Source of the DNA: Loripinus fragilis
Taxonomy: Eukaryota; Mollusca; Bivalvia; Lucinida; Lucinidae
DNA: 64,000 bases
NCBI GenBank assembly: GCA_964019695.1
Contig: OZ026521.1
Location: 29,664,601-29,728,600 of the forward strand
Direction: 5' to 3'
Below are positions 33,501 through 48,500 of this stretch, in pieces. The notes under the pieces were generated by a model, which made no database searches, was not told where the DNA came from, and saw only the letters and a list, made by a program, of their open reading frames with translations. The translations under genes and the position numbers were made by a program. How positions within the stretch are numbered: the first letter of the stretch is position 1; the number at the start of each line of letters is the position of its first letter.

Positions 33501-36500
33501 AAAGCTGCATAGTCTGTAACTTTTGATCTTTTAATTTTAGAACTAATGTTTCTATTTTCCAAGAACACAGTAAAAAAACTAAAATTCAGGTATACATTTT
33601 ACCAATTTCGTAAATCTTAACAAATTATCAGTATGTAAACAACAGCATTTATGTTAAAATGAACTGTCTATAATTATTGGAGGGACGCAAATAATTACCG
33701 ACACGAGTAAAGCACACCTGTTTATAAGATAATTCACTTTTCCATGCAGTTTTCAGCTCTAGTGAACATATTTATTGTGAAAACATAACTTAATTCAACT
33801 ATTACAAATGATTTAAAAAGAAAATAAAAAATTCGAAAAATGTTCATAGTTGCAGACTTAGTCTCTTTAAGTAAAGTCAAGAGAATTTCATCAGTATTTA
33901 CCTATTATCCAGGAATCGTGTGTCAAGATAAGCAAAGATTTTGATAGTAAACTTGTTCTTTAAATTTTTACTTAAAATAAATGTGATTGGTGCCAAACAG
34001 AAAAATCAAAATCAGTTCTTCTTATCACCTATAATATGATTATTTTTTGGTTGCAAAATAAGACAAGAGGGCCCTTGGGCCCGGAGTCGCTCACCTGAGA
34101 ATGACTGATCAGTGGAGTGGAACCATTTTTGATATTTTGGTAGAATGCATCATGGGGAACAACCATGTGAAATTATTTTGAATTTGGGTCAGTGGTTTAG
34201 GAGAAGATAGTGTTCAAAAGATTTCTTATCTGTAGCTATGGCAGTCCTTCTGTTTGGTAAAACAGGACCATTTATCTGGAGCTCTGTCGACCCTCCTGTT
34301 CAGTGGAGCGGAACCATTTATGCATTTTTGAAAGAGGGCATCATGGGGAACATTCGTGTGAAGTTATATGAAATTAGGACCAGTGGTTCAGGAGGGGATG
34401 TCGTTTCAAGAAGACTGTACACGGACAAATTCCCATCACACTAGCTCACCTTGCGCCTTCGGCTCAGGTGAGCTAAAAAGTGAAAGTAATTATCAATAGC
34501 ACATTCTTACTTGAGGCCTGGCTATGATGTAATAAAACTTTTTTTCTTGCATTGCAGATGGACAGAGAGTGGTACCAAAGCAAGGCGGCAATGCAAAAGT
34601 TTCATCTTCATCTCAGTCAGCACTGGTGTGGCTGAATGAGTATGCCAGTAAATATGCTGAAAAGCTCCCAGATCAGATGAAACTGCATTTGCCACCTTGC
34701 TTAACTAAGGCGTGCGTGTATGAAATGTATCTTGAAGAAATGAACCAACTCCAGAGTGAATACATATCATTGTCACATTTTTACTGGATTTGGAGGGACT
34801 GCCTCTCTTATGTGACCATACCAAAGGTAATAATTGGAATATCATTGTTTGACTAGAATAAATAACAATTTGGGTGCAAGATCTTTAATGTGGCAGTTCA
34901 CACTTTTTTCAAAGGCTTTTATTAGGGCATGAATAAAATCCATCATTAACTATAATTTGTAAAATCTCTTCAATTAGCATGTAATTAATTACTATGTATT
35001 GACCCTGGAGGATAGTCATGATTCGGGTCAATCAGCTCCAAACAAATAGACAGAAAGCACTATGACTAGCTTGCACGCTGCCCGATAAAATCATAAATCT
35101 TAGATAATGGCAAAAATTCACAATGTTTCAGAGTAATATTTTCAGCAATATGTACACTGTTGAGTACATTTTTATGCATGGGCTGAGCTTTGCTGAGAAT
35201 CAGTCAAGCAGGTTATTGTCAGTTACTGAAAAAGCTCATATTTCTTGAACTACAAGGTACAATTACATCAAGTTTTGATTATTTATTTTAAGACTGTCCA
35301 GCCAATGGTATAAAAAATATTGCACGACCCTTAGGTGTGCACTATAAATAATCACTGAGTCCGTCTGTCTGCAATAAAACCACAAAACACAGAATCTAAC
35401 CCAGCCCAGCAATGGTTACATCCAAGGAACAGCCACAAAATTTGTTGTAATTAGTGTACAGAAAATTTGGTTTGCATAAATTGCACCACCTGAAATGGTC
35501 AAGTCCGTCTGTCTAGCTATTACCTGTTAGAAAAGATGCTTATATTGTATATTTTGAACCAATTACTCATACCTTTGCAAGTCAGGGGCATGGGTATAGT
35601 AGTTTCAAAGATAGATGAGAATTGTTGTAAACAAAAACTGGCGAGTTTACCTTGATTTTGGGCTTGTAGGTAGTTTCTATTTTACAGTTAATTGAACCTA
35701 CCACAGCTACCTGCATATGTGCGCGTAGCAGTGAATAGTCATGCTTTACCTGTTTATAAGAAAATTAGATTTCCTCATTACTATGCATCTTTGAAAAACT
35801 ACTATAACTTACTTTCTTGTTGAATTCACATACCTGTTAAATTATCAAGGCAATCATGTTGTTGCTTACGTGATTACCCATAAAAGTGATAGCATTTTAA
35901 CATTTATGAGGTTAAATTTTGTGCGGTCAACACAGCATGAAAAATGTTTTCTAACCTCTGGGCCAGGTACATTGTATAATGCATTTACAGGTAATAGTTA
36001 AAAGGTATGGACATTACATACTTGTTTAACAAAAGCACTAAATTATTCTAGACCTGAATTTTATGCAAATACAAAACTTTTATGTCAAGTTTTAAGCTGC
36101 AAACATTTATATTTCCATGTATTTAGAAGAATTCTGGACACAATTGGCTTTCTGTGAAAGTGAATTTAGTCACAATATATACCCCAACACTAAACCATTA
36201 TATCCTTGAATTTATGTGCAATATTTTCCAAATATAATTTTTTGTAAGGTGCACTGAATGAACTACAAACGTTGTCACTTTTATTTCATACTTAGCAGTG
36301 AAATCAATGCATATCTAAAACAAATAAAAATTGTATTTTCACAGAGTTAAACCATATTAAACCACTAGTGATTGATATCAGCCAATATTTTCACTAGTGA
36401 TTGATATCACTGTTTGGATTACCTCTGACTTTTCCATTCACTTAATGCAGCTCAATATGAAATTTCAAACGCCTCTAACTTTCTTATTTGTGAACAAAAA

Positions 36501-39500
36501 CATAAGTGTGGGGAGGCATTTTCTTAGTTAGAGCATTAGGAACATTTTGGTACCAAATTAATACAGATTTGCTGAAATTTTTCCATTTTGCTTTTTCAGC
36601 ACCCCTCACTTCAGTGAGTGAAGCAATGCATGACTGTTACGTAATGTCATCTAACATCTATGACGTTACTTATGACATCACTTGTCTCGCATATTATCGC
36701 GGAAAAAAATTCTTTTTTTCCTGTAAGTCCTGATGACTATTATATAGATTGATTCAGGTATTCTATCCTCCTTCGTCTTCTTTTAAATATATCATTGTCA
36801 TTCGGCATGAAGCATGGTTAATTGAATAATCATAAATCTTCTAAAAAGTATAAAATTAAAAGAAAATTAACTTTTTTTCAGTAAATGCCAAATATATGTC
36901 ATCTTGTGAGTTGAAAACATCGAAAATTGTCACTTGTGCTGCACACTCTTGAAATTTCTGATGTTTTCAACCAACTGGATTAAATGTATTTGGTATTCAC
37001 CTCAAAAAAGTAAATATCCTCTATATACATAGTTGTAGCCATATGCTCTCAAAGTTTGGGCAAATTGAATAGGAAACTGGTCGAGCTGTAGTTACACCAG
37101 CTGATGAATAACATATGACAATTATTTTCTATTTCTAGCGTTCCAGATTTTCAAAGTGTAACACATGCACAGAAATAAAAATGAAGCTGACAGAGACAAG
37201 AGACAAGATTGATAGAAAAAAATTGATTGAAAGGAGACATAAACATTTGATGAAACAAGGGTAAACTATTCTTTAAAGAGATGCATGTACATTTTTTTTT
37301 TCAACAAATTTAACTGCCCAAATTTTGAAGTGATTTTTATTGATCGACATTCAAACCTCTATGGACTGCTATAATTGTATCATTTGCCAAATACAGTCAC
37401 AGTTTGCTAAACATTGTAAAAAAAATACATGTATGATCAAAATGACAAAATCACAGTGCAATTCGGCTTTCTTAGATAATGATACACTATTATTATGCCC
37501 CCAACTATGAAAAAAGTTGAAGGAGTTAAATGCTCTGAGCATGTCCAGTCATTTCGGGCCTGATCTGGATTCAATTTTTTTGCAGAAAACACAGATAGGA
37601 AAAGAGCTAATAACAAATGTGCGAAAAATGACGTGTAACAATCCCAAGCTAGACCTTGTCAATATGAATGCATTTATTAAATTTGGTGAAATTCAAAATA
37701 TTGAGCGGAAATGGAATTATGAAGGACAGAATTACAGACGTGCAACCCAAATCTAATATAGCCCACTTTTTTCAAAGCGGGGCTATAATGATGGCTATGT
37801 TTTGACATCAATAATGGCAGCTGAGTTTTTCAGCATGAAATCTCTATCACATCTCTCACATAACCAATAGTTTTTATAGGTGTATGATGCATGAGGAAGA
37901 TGAAAGACCACGGAACGAAGTCACATGCTTATCACTATTGAATACTTACAACGGATGTGAATTTTGATTACTGACCTCTCCTACAATTATTGCTCTCCCC
38001 AAATACATATTTAAAGGATGTCGACTGTAAATTTTTAGTTTCATTTGCCAAAGATCCTGTTCTCGTCATTGCAATTGAAATTGATCGATATAGCACAAAT
38101 ATGAGCACAAAAAGATGCGAAACATAAGAAATTGCTTAACTTATTTGAGCAAAGTATATTTAAAAATGAATATCCATTATCCAATATTGAAATGAATAAC
38201 TTACCCACTGAAGGTGCTGTTAGGAGGCATTTAGCTGACCTGAATAGAGGTTAAATGCAAATACTGTACGATGGCTGCTCTTAGATGTTTAGAAAAAGGC
38301 AATAAATGCTGCTGCAATTAACTTAGCAGATGATAAATGATATGTTAAAATTAAATCAGTACATAATGAACTATTTCTTATTGACAAATGTAAAATGATC
38401 AAAATCATGATCTTACACTTAAAGGCCAAAATTAACCTTTTTTGGAATATGGTCATGTTGCATATCATATCATCATGGGAGTGGGGTCGAAACATTTTTT
38501 TCTTCTGAAAGTTGTCATGTTCCACACAAAGTCATAGGGAATGGAGCATTTAAATTTGAGGTACAATGGAAGTAATTATTTACTTTTTCAGGACTGAGAG
38601 AAAAAAGTATTACAAACATGCGATGAAGGCACGCCAGAACCCATCAAAATATTTATCCATAATCATAGATGGGATGGACCAATCTAAAACGGATATTCCT
38701 CATTTCTTATACCTGAGTTCTCTGGTATCAGGAATGTGGAAACTCCGTACCCATTTAATTGGGGCAATTGTCCATGGCATTGGTATTTATGGATATTTTG
38801 ATTACTACCAATACCCACATGGGTCAAACTTAACTATCCATGTTCTTCTGGATGTTCTTCATCGCATTAAAGATAGACTACCAGATACTCTCTATCTACA
38901 AATGGACAATTGTGGCAGAGAAAATAAAAACAGGTAATAGTTTATATTTTACAGATTTGGCCGTCTGCTGATAATATTTGCAAACAGTTTGGACCCATGA
39001 TCCAATGTGTATAACAGTACGATTGTAGACTAGTCTTGATAGAAATTTTGAAAAAGTAATTTTTGAAAAAAAAAGCCAGCAGGGGACCAAAAAAAGAGCT
39101 GTCAACATCCCGACATTTATTACAGAGTTTGTCAAGTTCCATCCATTCATTCTTGTAATTAGGAGCAGAAACAAAATTCTAACAAATGGTGGGGGGTATA
39201 GGGGGGTTACAATACATGAGAACTTACAAAGCATTGTTATAGTGAGTATTAGGCTGGCAGATTTGATAGCAGATTAGGCTGGTTCTATTCTTACCTGGTT
39301 GCTAACCTTAAAGTAAGCTTTTCCTTCTTCAACTGGCCAAATTATAATAAAAATTCTAATAAGATAACATTTTTCAGAAGAGCTAGATAGGTAGTTGGTT
39401 GCTTTACGTCAATTCCCTTCTTAATGTCATGTGCCTGACTGTGTTATGTTTCTTTTCCTATCAGTGTTATGAGTTGTCTGATGCCTATGATATTAGAAGG

Positions 39501-42500
39501 TCTGAATCACCAATCGGTGCTAGATAAAAAAAAATCTAATTCCATTCCTTAAATCATTACAATTCTGTTGCTTACTTTAGATGAAACCAAACTTTTAAAC
39601 TGTTTGCATTTCTCGATGTAGGCTGAATAAAATTAACATCCTCTTTCAGCTTTTGGGGTGTTTAAGTATATGTCTGGGTGTTCCAATAAACCCATAAAAG
39701 CCTAGTGTCATTTTGTAGGCCATACGCAAAAAGTGCAGGTCCAGATCAGATGCCACAACAGAATGCGGACTGATCAGAATATCAACTCTTTGCTTACAAA
39801 ATGTTCTGTATTTAAATTCGAATAAACATGAAAAATACCTTCCACAACCTTTTAAGCGAAATTGAACTTGTCCAATTTATAAAAAATTGCAAATCCTCTC
39901 GGCTTTAATGGTGCTTTAGATATAGAGGATCTTACATGAGTGCTCATGTTTTATTGAATTTATTAAACGAGTTGGGGAAAAGAGATAAAATGTGAGGTTT
40001 GCCGAGCATTTTATCTCTTTTTCGGAACGAGTTTAATAAATTCAATAATACAAGAACACGAATGTTAGATTCTATTTATCATGTGACAAATACTTTGAAA
40101 TCTCATTTCTGGCGTAAATACGTTATAATTTTGTCATTATGTACGCAACATTGTTATGGACGTAATAGCGTTTCCCTAAAATCTATAAGCCACTAGTGGT
40201 TTATCGATTTTATTGCATGGCGTTATTTCACTCCCAGACGTGACGTCATATGATAATGTATGATAATATTTGTTCCAGGTAATTCTTAGTCTGCTGAGTC
40301 TGTTGGTTGAAAAGAGGATCTTCAAAAAAAATCAAAATCAGCTTCTTAATGGTGGGCCACACGCATGAAGATATTGACCAGGTTTTTTCAAGGTAAAGTT
40401 TGTTTCCACTTGTTTTGCCTTAGTACTGTTAGGAAATGTACAGCCATCACAAAGTAAAGCACAGCGGAAAATATTTAGAAGTTTGAAATTGTTTGGAAAT
40501 TGTCCTTATAATTTTTCACACTATAACACAATTCACTTGTAAGTCTTGTTTGCTTCATAGTTGAATGCTATGCCATGGATCCTTAAATTTATTCATCAGT
40601 AACACATTATTGACTTAACTGTTTGATTCTTTTTTGTTGAGAAATAATAAAAAAATAGCATCTAAAGTTTTCTTACAAATTATTGCTGAAACTGAATGGA
40701 TTTATTCCCCATGAAAAAGTAAGTGATTATGACCAGAAAATGGCACAATAATATACTACTGATCAACCCATGGCACTTTGAGTAAGCCAAAGAAGGACAA
40801 TAGCAATTTCACTTGCATTCTGTTCTACTCATCATCCCTGTCATTTTGATATGCCACCTGACCATGTTAGACAAAATAATTTTTTCATCACCTGGGCACC
40901 CCCGGCACCCCAACCCTAGGGCATTACCCAGACCTCAGAACAAAAATCCTGTGTGAAATGTATGTTTTATATCTTCTATTTGTAAGAACAGATACAAAGT
41001 TTGGTTTAAAAATCTTTGAAATTTGCTTTGTTGATGCAATTTAATGAAATTTGACCTTTTGACCCCTCCGCAGGGTCCCAGGGAGCGGGGCCAAAACATT
41101 ATTTGCTGTTGCACGCCCCATTCATGTGAGTAGCTCAAACCAAATTGGGTTGAATTTTGTACAAAGGTTATGGAGGAGATAGTATAACAGACAGATGGAG
41201 GTGATTACAATATCCCCTTTGCCTTTTTACAAAAACGTCGGGATGATAATATAGGGATCACATGTGTTGTTTCATGCATTAACATATGCTTGGTCACGAG
41301 GAAGCTATTTGAACATGAGGCCAATAGGCCGAGCGTTCAAACATCTCCCGAGGGACCCAGCAAGTATTAATGCAATGAAACAAACATGTGACATGTTTGA
41401 TCGTTATTCTTGCACATTTTACCTTATTCCAACCCAATTCTCACTGAAAACGTTGCTAAAATATTAATTTGTCCATATCTTTACAATGAAAATCTCTTAA
41501 CAAAATGGCGTCGGCTGTAAATTTTCGAACGTAGGAACGCCTTTGCAATGTCATAACGGTATGCAGCATTTTCGCAAACAAAAACCTCATGTAATGATCT
41601 GTCTGGTCCGCAACGCTTTCCATATATAACGTCATGCAAATAATGCAGGGTTCATTTTAAGTATTTTCAAGTTTGTACCCATGTTCAAACAGCACTCGAA
41701 TCTCCTGATTTGAACATGGATTGTCGTTCATTTAACAATGGGTTTAAGCAGCTATACGAATAGATATCTATGCAAGAATACACATTTTTGTATTTCATTA
41801 TAATATTTATTCTTTATAAGTTAAATTTTTATCTAATTTAGATTTTCCGTGTGGCTTCAAAAACGACCAGCAACTACACTGGATAAGCTGATGCAAGCCT
41901 GGTCAAATTGTACAACGCCCAAGCCTGTTGGAGTCCAAACCAAGAATGTTCTCAATATAACAGACTGGTTACAGGTATGAATAATGCATTTTTTAATATA
42001 AACATAATGTGTTAAAAAATCAAGGGAACATAAAGAAGCTTAAGGAACCCAATACAATTAATGTAAGTGACTAAAATTATTTTTTTCTTTTTTTCTTGAT
42101 AGTTAAACTAGAATGCGCAGTCGATGGGGCATCATTGCAATTCCCCACGATCAAGTTTTTCGACCACAGCACCTATAAGTCCCACCTCTGGGGCATGACC
42201 GAGGCGATAGAATGAAAATTCCATTTCATATGTTTCATATCTATTTTTTATGAGAACACATACACAAAGTTTGGTTTAAAAATCTTTGTAATGGAAATTT
42301 AAGGATATTTGACATTTTGACCTCATATCAAGGTCATTAATTTGATCCCAGGTTGAAAATTTCACTTGTTTTCTGTTCCTCTTTTCATCCCCGTCTATTT
42401 GATATGCTAGATGACTATGTTCAAACAAAATAAATTCTTGACCTCCTGGGCAAGCCGGGGTGACCATAAGTCCTACCCCTGGGGCATTACCCAGGCATCA

Positions 42501-45500
42501 TTCGATATGTTTTATTTGAAATACACACCAAGTTTGGTATGAATATCTTTGAAATTTACTTCTTTACTGTAATTTAATGATATTTGACCTTTTGACCACA
42601 CCCCAGGGAGTAGGGCCAATTATTTTTTTGCTTTGCATGCCCCATTCATGTGAGCAGCTCACACATCAAATTTGGTTGATTTCTTCCAATGGTTTTGGAG
42701 GAGATAGCATAATGGACAGACAGACGGACGGACAGAGGCAATTACAATACCCACTTCCCTTTTTTAAAACAGTGAGGTGATAATTATATGAAAATAATAT
42801 ATATGCAATTATGTAAAGAAATAAATTATATCAAAGATCAACACACTGCAAGTCATTAATAATAGTACTGACTCTCCATTAAATAGCCAAGCAGTGTCAA
42901 TTTACAAATTCTATATAATAAATTTTAACATGAATTTTTGGTTTGTCAGCTTTATATTGGTTGAAGACTTCTTATTGCGAAAATTTGAGTACAAACTGAT
43001 ATTTCAATGTTTAAGCTTAATGAAGAACATTACTGGATTTAAACGTGCAACATGAATTATGTCATGATACATATGCTTGTACGTAGCAAATTTCTTACAA
43101 GAAGGACAATTTTAAGATTTTCTGTTGTTAGTACTTCTAGATCTCTTGTTTTGTCAATAAAGCTTGTTCAACAAATCAGATTTATGACATATTTTAGCAT
43201 CTTAGCATAGTCAAAGAAGGTTTGTTGTGAAAGGAGTACTTGATTAAATATGATTTAGAGAGGCTTTAAACAGACATTAAAAAGCTAATATTTTTCATTG
43301 TGTGATACGATTGTTCCTGGCGCAACCACTCAACGTGATCCGACCCATCAGATCAAGTCACTAAAATAATAATGTGTAAATATCTCTCAGAATCATAAAT
43401 TTGAATACATTTATCACCTAATTATGGAAATGTTGAACTGTATATATATCTTTGTAAATTCAGAATATGAGATACTTGAAGAATTTTGTTATATTCACGA
43501 CAGAAACAAACAAGGATTTTTTCAACATATGGAATTCCGTAGTAAACAATGTTTGTATACCTCTGAGATCAAACCAGATATATATTATGCATTTTTGAAT
43601 GATTGTCACTTTTGGCTTAAAAAGTCTTTATTCATATTTCTAGAGGGAATACAGAGCAGATGATTTTATTTTTTAAAAAAAGAAAGATATTATTGATGAA
43701 TTAAACCCAGAAGTTATATACTATCTAGTAATACAAGGTTTTATTTCAATTTCCAGAAGTACATCAGGCCAATCTCAGGCCATTCTCAGCCCCACACTTT
43801 TAAGATAACAATCGGAATAGAAGGGAAGGCACGGCTATTATACAAGAAGTGGACAACAGATAAAGTAAATATTCATTACTTGAGTACATGTTCTGCTTTA
43901 GGGTGGCATTTAAACTATAAAACCAGTTTTGATCCAGATCAGGCCAAACAACTGATCTGAATCCAAATTGCTTTATATTCTGATTCCATTTGTCTATGAT
44001 AATATAGGGATCACACATGTTTTTTTATGCATTAACATTTTCTGGGTCCTTTGGAAGCTGTTTGAACGCTCAAACATTGCCAGAAGGACCTGGCATCACC
44101 TGCAAAATAGATTTCTTAACTCAAGAGCAGTTCGAGAACAGTTATTGAACAGCCCTTGAAATTTAGCAAGAATTCTTGAACAGTTCAATAGCAATTGCAC
44201 TTGAACTGTTCAAGAACTTTTTAAGAATTTCTGATGTTCTTGAATTTTTCATAAACTGTTCTTGAATATTTTAATGACTTTTCTTGAATAATTTGTTGAC
44301 TCTGGTGTTCTTGAACTGTTCTTAAATGTGTTCTTGGTTTCTTCGAAGACTTTTCATGAACATGATGTGTTCTTGAACTTTTCTTGAATTTATTCTTGAA
44401 TATTTCAAAGACTGTTCTTGAACTTAATATGTTCTGGAACTGTGCTTAAAGGGGTATGTGCATTATGATGCTATTTTGGCCCCCTCTAGAGCCAAAAAAT
44501 GAAAGTTGTCTTTCACCAATTTCATCTTATTGGATTATTAGAAGAATAGCCCAAGTGTAAAATTCTGGCATGGTTGCTATGGTAACCAAAATGACCAACA
44601 AAATAGACTTAAAATAGAGAAATTGCCATTTTAGGCCAAATTTGAGGCTTTTGGTGACAGATTTTTAAAGAATTAGATATCAGCATAAGCAAATAACAAA
44701 AAAACTTTTAAATATATTGTAAGAATTGTTGAGTAATTTATTCAGTTTGTCAGTCAGTTGTACCAGGTTAAATGACCCTGGCTACTCACTCGTGATTTGA
44801 TCTTCTATACTTACCTATAAAAAGTGAATATTGAGTCAACAATTCACTACTAGAGCTGATCTATTTCTTAATCATATGTCTAAAGGTCGTACACATTTCA
44901 TGGCATAAACATGTATGTGCACCACACCAAATCTTCCGCTTTGAAATGGTAGCTGTTGCATCATGTTTGAATTCAGTGGCTGTCAATAGCTGTTTCATTT
45001 AGTAAACTTAAAAAAAAAATTAAAACACTGCATGAGTTCCCCAAGCATTGTGCTTAGCATGGTAATTCACATTTTGATATAGAGTTGTCAGTGTTTGAAA
45101 AACAAACACGCAGATTGTCAAGGATGAGGTTGACCATGGTATATACATGCTAGTGTTTATGTGTGTAAGGGGTATCACATGTATTGAGATTCATACTCAA
45201 AATAGTTTAAATATGCCTTAAAATTTCTTTTTTCCACATATGAGTATGCCCATGATTTAATAGACTCAATTAACCACTTCAATTAACCACAAACCGAGGA
45301 GTAATGACCGGTAAAAGCGTTTTAACCACTGGCCTGGTCAATATAATAATTGACCAGCTTTTTTGCAAACCTTGACTGCTTGATCTGGGGATATAAATTT
45401 GTCTTGCTTTATTGATTTATATTGACTGCTGGCCTGTGCAGTTACATGTCACCTTAGGATAAGTAATGATTTGAAATAATGTTTCTTTAACACCCAACCA

Positions 45501-48500
45501 ACCACATGCCCGCTTGTTCAATAAGTTTAAAGTATTACATATAAACATTTCCTTTAAAAATATTTCAATGCCTTTTCAGGAATGGATGGAATGTTGTGGG
45601 TCCCAGTGCCTACTAAAGGCCTGGCCTCAAGATGACCCCAATTTGCTACAAGGATCAACAGAAAAAATTGACATTGACAGGCTTAAGGCAGATACGATGA
45701 AAGCTATCAGCATTTATTCTCCAAAGGACAGAGCATGGTGGGAGACATTTTTCAATAGAATATTGGGTAGGTATTCAATTATTTGAACCTCAATGCAAGA
45801 ATTCCTGTTATCTTGGTTTTTGTCCAAGTAATGTCCAATTCAAGCTGCTCACTTAAAAAATTATAATGAGCATAGAACAAGTCAAAAATTGCCCTAGATA
45901 GCAAATTACAAAGACACTGATCAGAATGTGCCAATACACTGGAGGATCTGTGCCTTTGTTGTTTGTTGCAACAATTTCAGGTATTCTCACATTTAAGTCT
46001 ATAAGCATGGTAATTGACAATACTAGGTGAGTGTCTTTTTATCTAAAGTTTATAAGCCAAGGCTTTGAGAATGCTTGACATCACAAGGCTTGCCGAGCTA
46101 TTCAACATGTGTTTTCAAAGCCTAGCCCGGTAAACTTGATATGAATAGACGTGAACCTGCTATTCTATTTATAAGTTTACAAGCTGACTCTCTGTTCAAA
46201 CTAGCGATAATGACGTATTTATAGATTTTTGTGTCGATTCAATGTCACTGACTACCTCATTCAAAAAGTGCAACATCATCGTGACCTGATTAAGGCACAT
46301 GCTGTGAGATCTCGCAGCATGTGCCTTTATCAGGTTAATATGCAACAAAACAGTCAATATGAGAAGTAACTGATAAAATAAAATACATGAATAGGTAGCC
46401 CATGAAAAATATGAATAGGATATCTCAATTATAACATAATAAGAGAGTAAAGATGGGCTCAAATTGCTTTTCCATATTTTGTGCTTTTCTATAATGTAAC
46501 ATCTGTAATTGAATGGACAATTAATGTATTTGAGTCACACTATTATACATGTAATTTTAAAGTTTTGATGCAGTTTATTCTTGAAAATATTCGTAAACTG
46601 GATCTGTGTATATTATTGTAAAACAATTTCCATAATGGATACCAGAGATTAGACAATTTTGAAAACTATTTAAATTGTGTTTTATCATAACAAGACAGCA
46701 GTCTGATGGACAGCTATACCCCCACCGCCAAAACACATGACTTTGAAGTGTGCCCTACAAGTTGAGTTTGTACAGCTGATTAAGGGGTTCTGCACACCAA
46801 CTTACTGAGAGGAACATTTGATTGCATTTTAATGAAATTTGTTAAAGGGTTTAGGAGATATGCAGTAGACAGTAAAGTTAAGGGTGAATCTCATGACCTT
46901 AATTTGTGACCTTGACATTGAGTCTGCTATCCAATTCATGAGCTCTGCTCAACAACTGACTAAAATGTTTAATGAAAATCTAACAAATGGTTGAGGAGAG
47001 ATGGAGCAGACATGAAATTCAAGGGTAAATCACATGACCTTGAAGTTTGACCTTGATTAAGTCTGTATAGCTGAGTCATTGGTTCTGCACACCATCTCAC
47101 TGAGAAGAACATTTGGCTGAAGTTTAATGAAAATCATTTACATGGAGCGTATACAAAATGATAGATAATTAACATAACCTTGAAGTGTGTGACCTTGACC
47201 TTGAGTCTGTTGAGCCAAGCCAAAGTATTTGAACTTCATTTAACAGAAAGGAACATTTGGGTGAAGTTCAATGAAAATCCTCATAAGTTCAAAAGATAGG
47301 AGCAGACACAGAATTCAAATTTATCCCTTGACCTCGAATCCAGGTAGCTAGGTACATGCTCTGCAAACCGTCACATCAGAAGAATCATTTGAGTAAAGTT
47401 TCCTGAAAATCATTCAGAGGGTTCAGGAGAATGAATAATTTTGACTGTATATTTTTAATTAAAACATTGTCTATTTACAGAAGACTCAACTGCAGCAGAA
47501 ATTGAATCTAATATTATTGATGAAATATATGAAGCAAAGATGAAAAGCAGGTAATCTTACCCTATGTAATATTTGCATGCTGGCAAAAAGATATAAAATT
47601 TTATTTTGGTGTCATTTTCTGACTTATATAAAGAAACATAAACCAGTGAACATTTCTTTTATAATGCATTAAACAAGCTTTGGCGAGTTTAATTAATGTA
47701 ATATGAAATTAACACGAGCAGGGTGTCCACAATTTGGGCAAAGCAAATTACCCTGACAATTCCCGGACTAAAATCAAATTAAGCGGTGTCGTAAAACGTG
47801 TTTTCCGAATGTATATCAGAGGATATACCTCGTAAAATGAAAATTTTGAATATGGTTATCCCCATTCTAATGCACTATTCACATTTTTTCTTCAAAAGGA
47901 CAGCAAAAATGTACTTTGTTGCGCGTTTACGTCCAGTTGACTTTGACCTACTTAACGTCAAGGTCAAATTTGCTTCCTAATGCATTAAAAAGGGATATTA
48001 CTTTGAAAGTTGATTTTTTTAATACTGTTGAAGCCATTATTCTCACTTGAAATGTTAAACCTAATGAGGCAATGGCTATAAATAAGTTTCAAAGGTCAAG
48101 GCCACCACACCCATATATGGTAAAACCCATTCAATATCTCATTCTCTGGATCAAAAGGCCAATGGCCTTGGGACTGGGTATGTAGCATTTGGTATGTAGC
48201 ATGTCTCAACCAGGGTTTGTACAAATTATGAATTTAACTTGACCTTGACCTATTTAATGGCAAGGTCAAATTTGATTCCTAATGCATTTATATGGGAAAA
48301 ATCTTGAAATGTTCATTTTTCTATATCTGTTTAAGCCAAAATCATAATACTTTCAAGAAATGCTTAACCTTATGAGGCAATGGTTTTATATAAATACCAA
48401 ATGTCAAGCTGACCTGTGACCTTTTATCTAATGCAACTCATTTGGACTGTCAAATACCTATCTAAACATTGGTTTCTCAGAAATCACTGGGCTGTTTGAT

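Noticed and set aside
44573..44590. RFX X-box-like site GTTGCTATGGTAACC
   Set aside because: A single match inside an intron, probably repeat-derived, with no supporting context.
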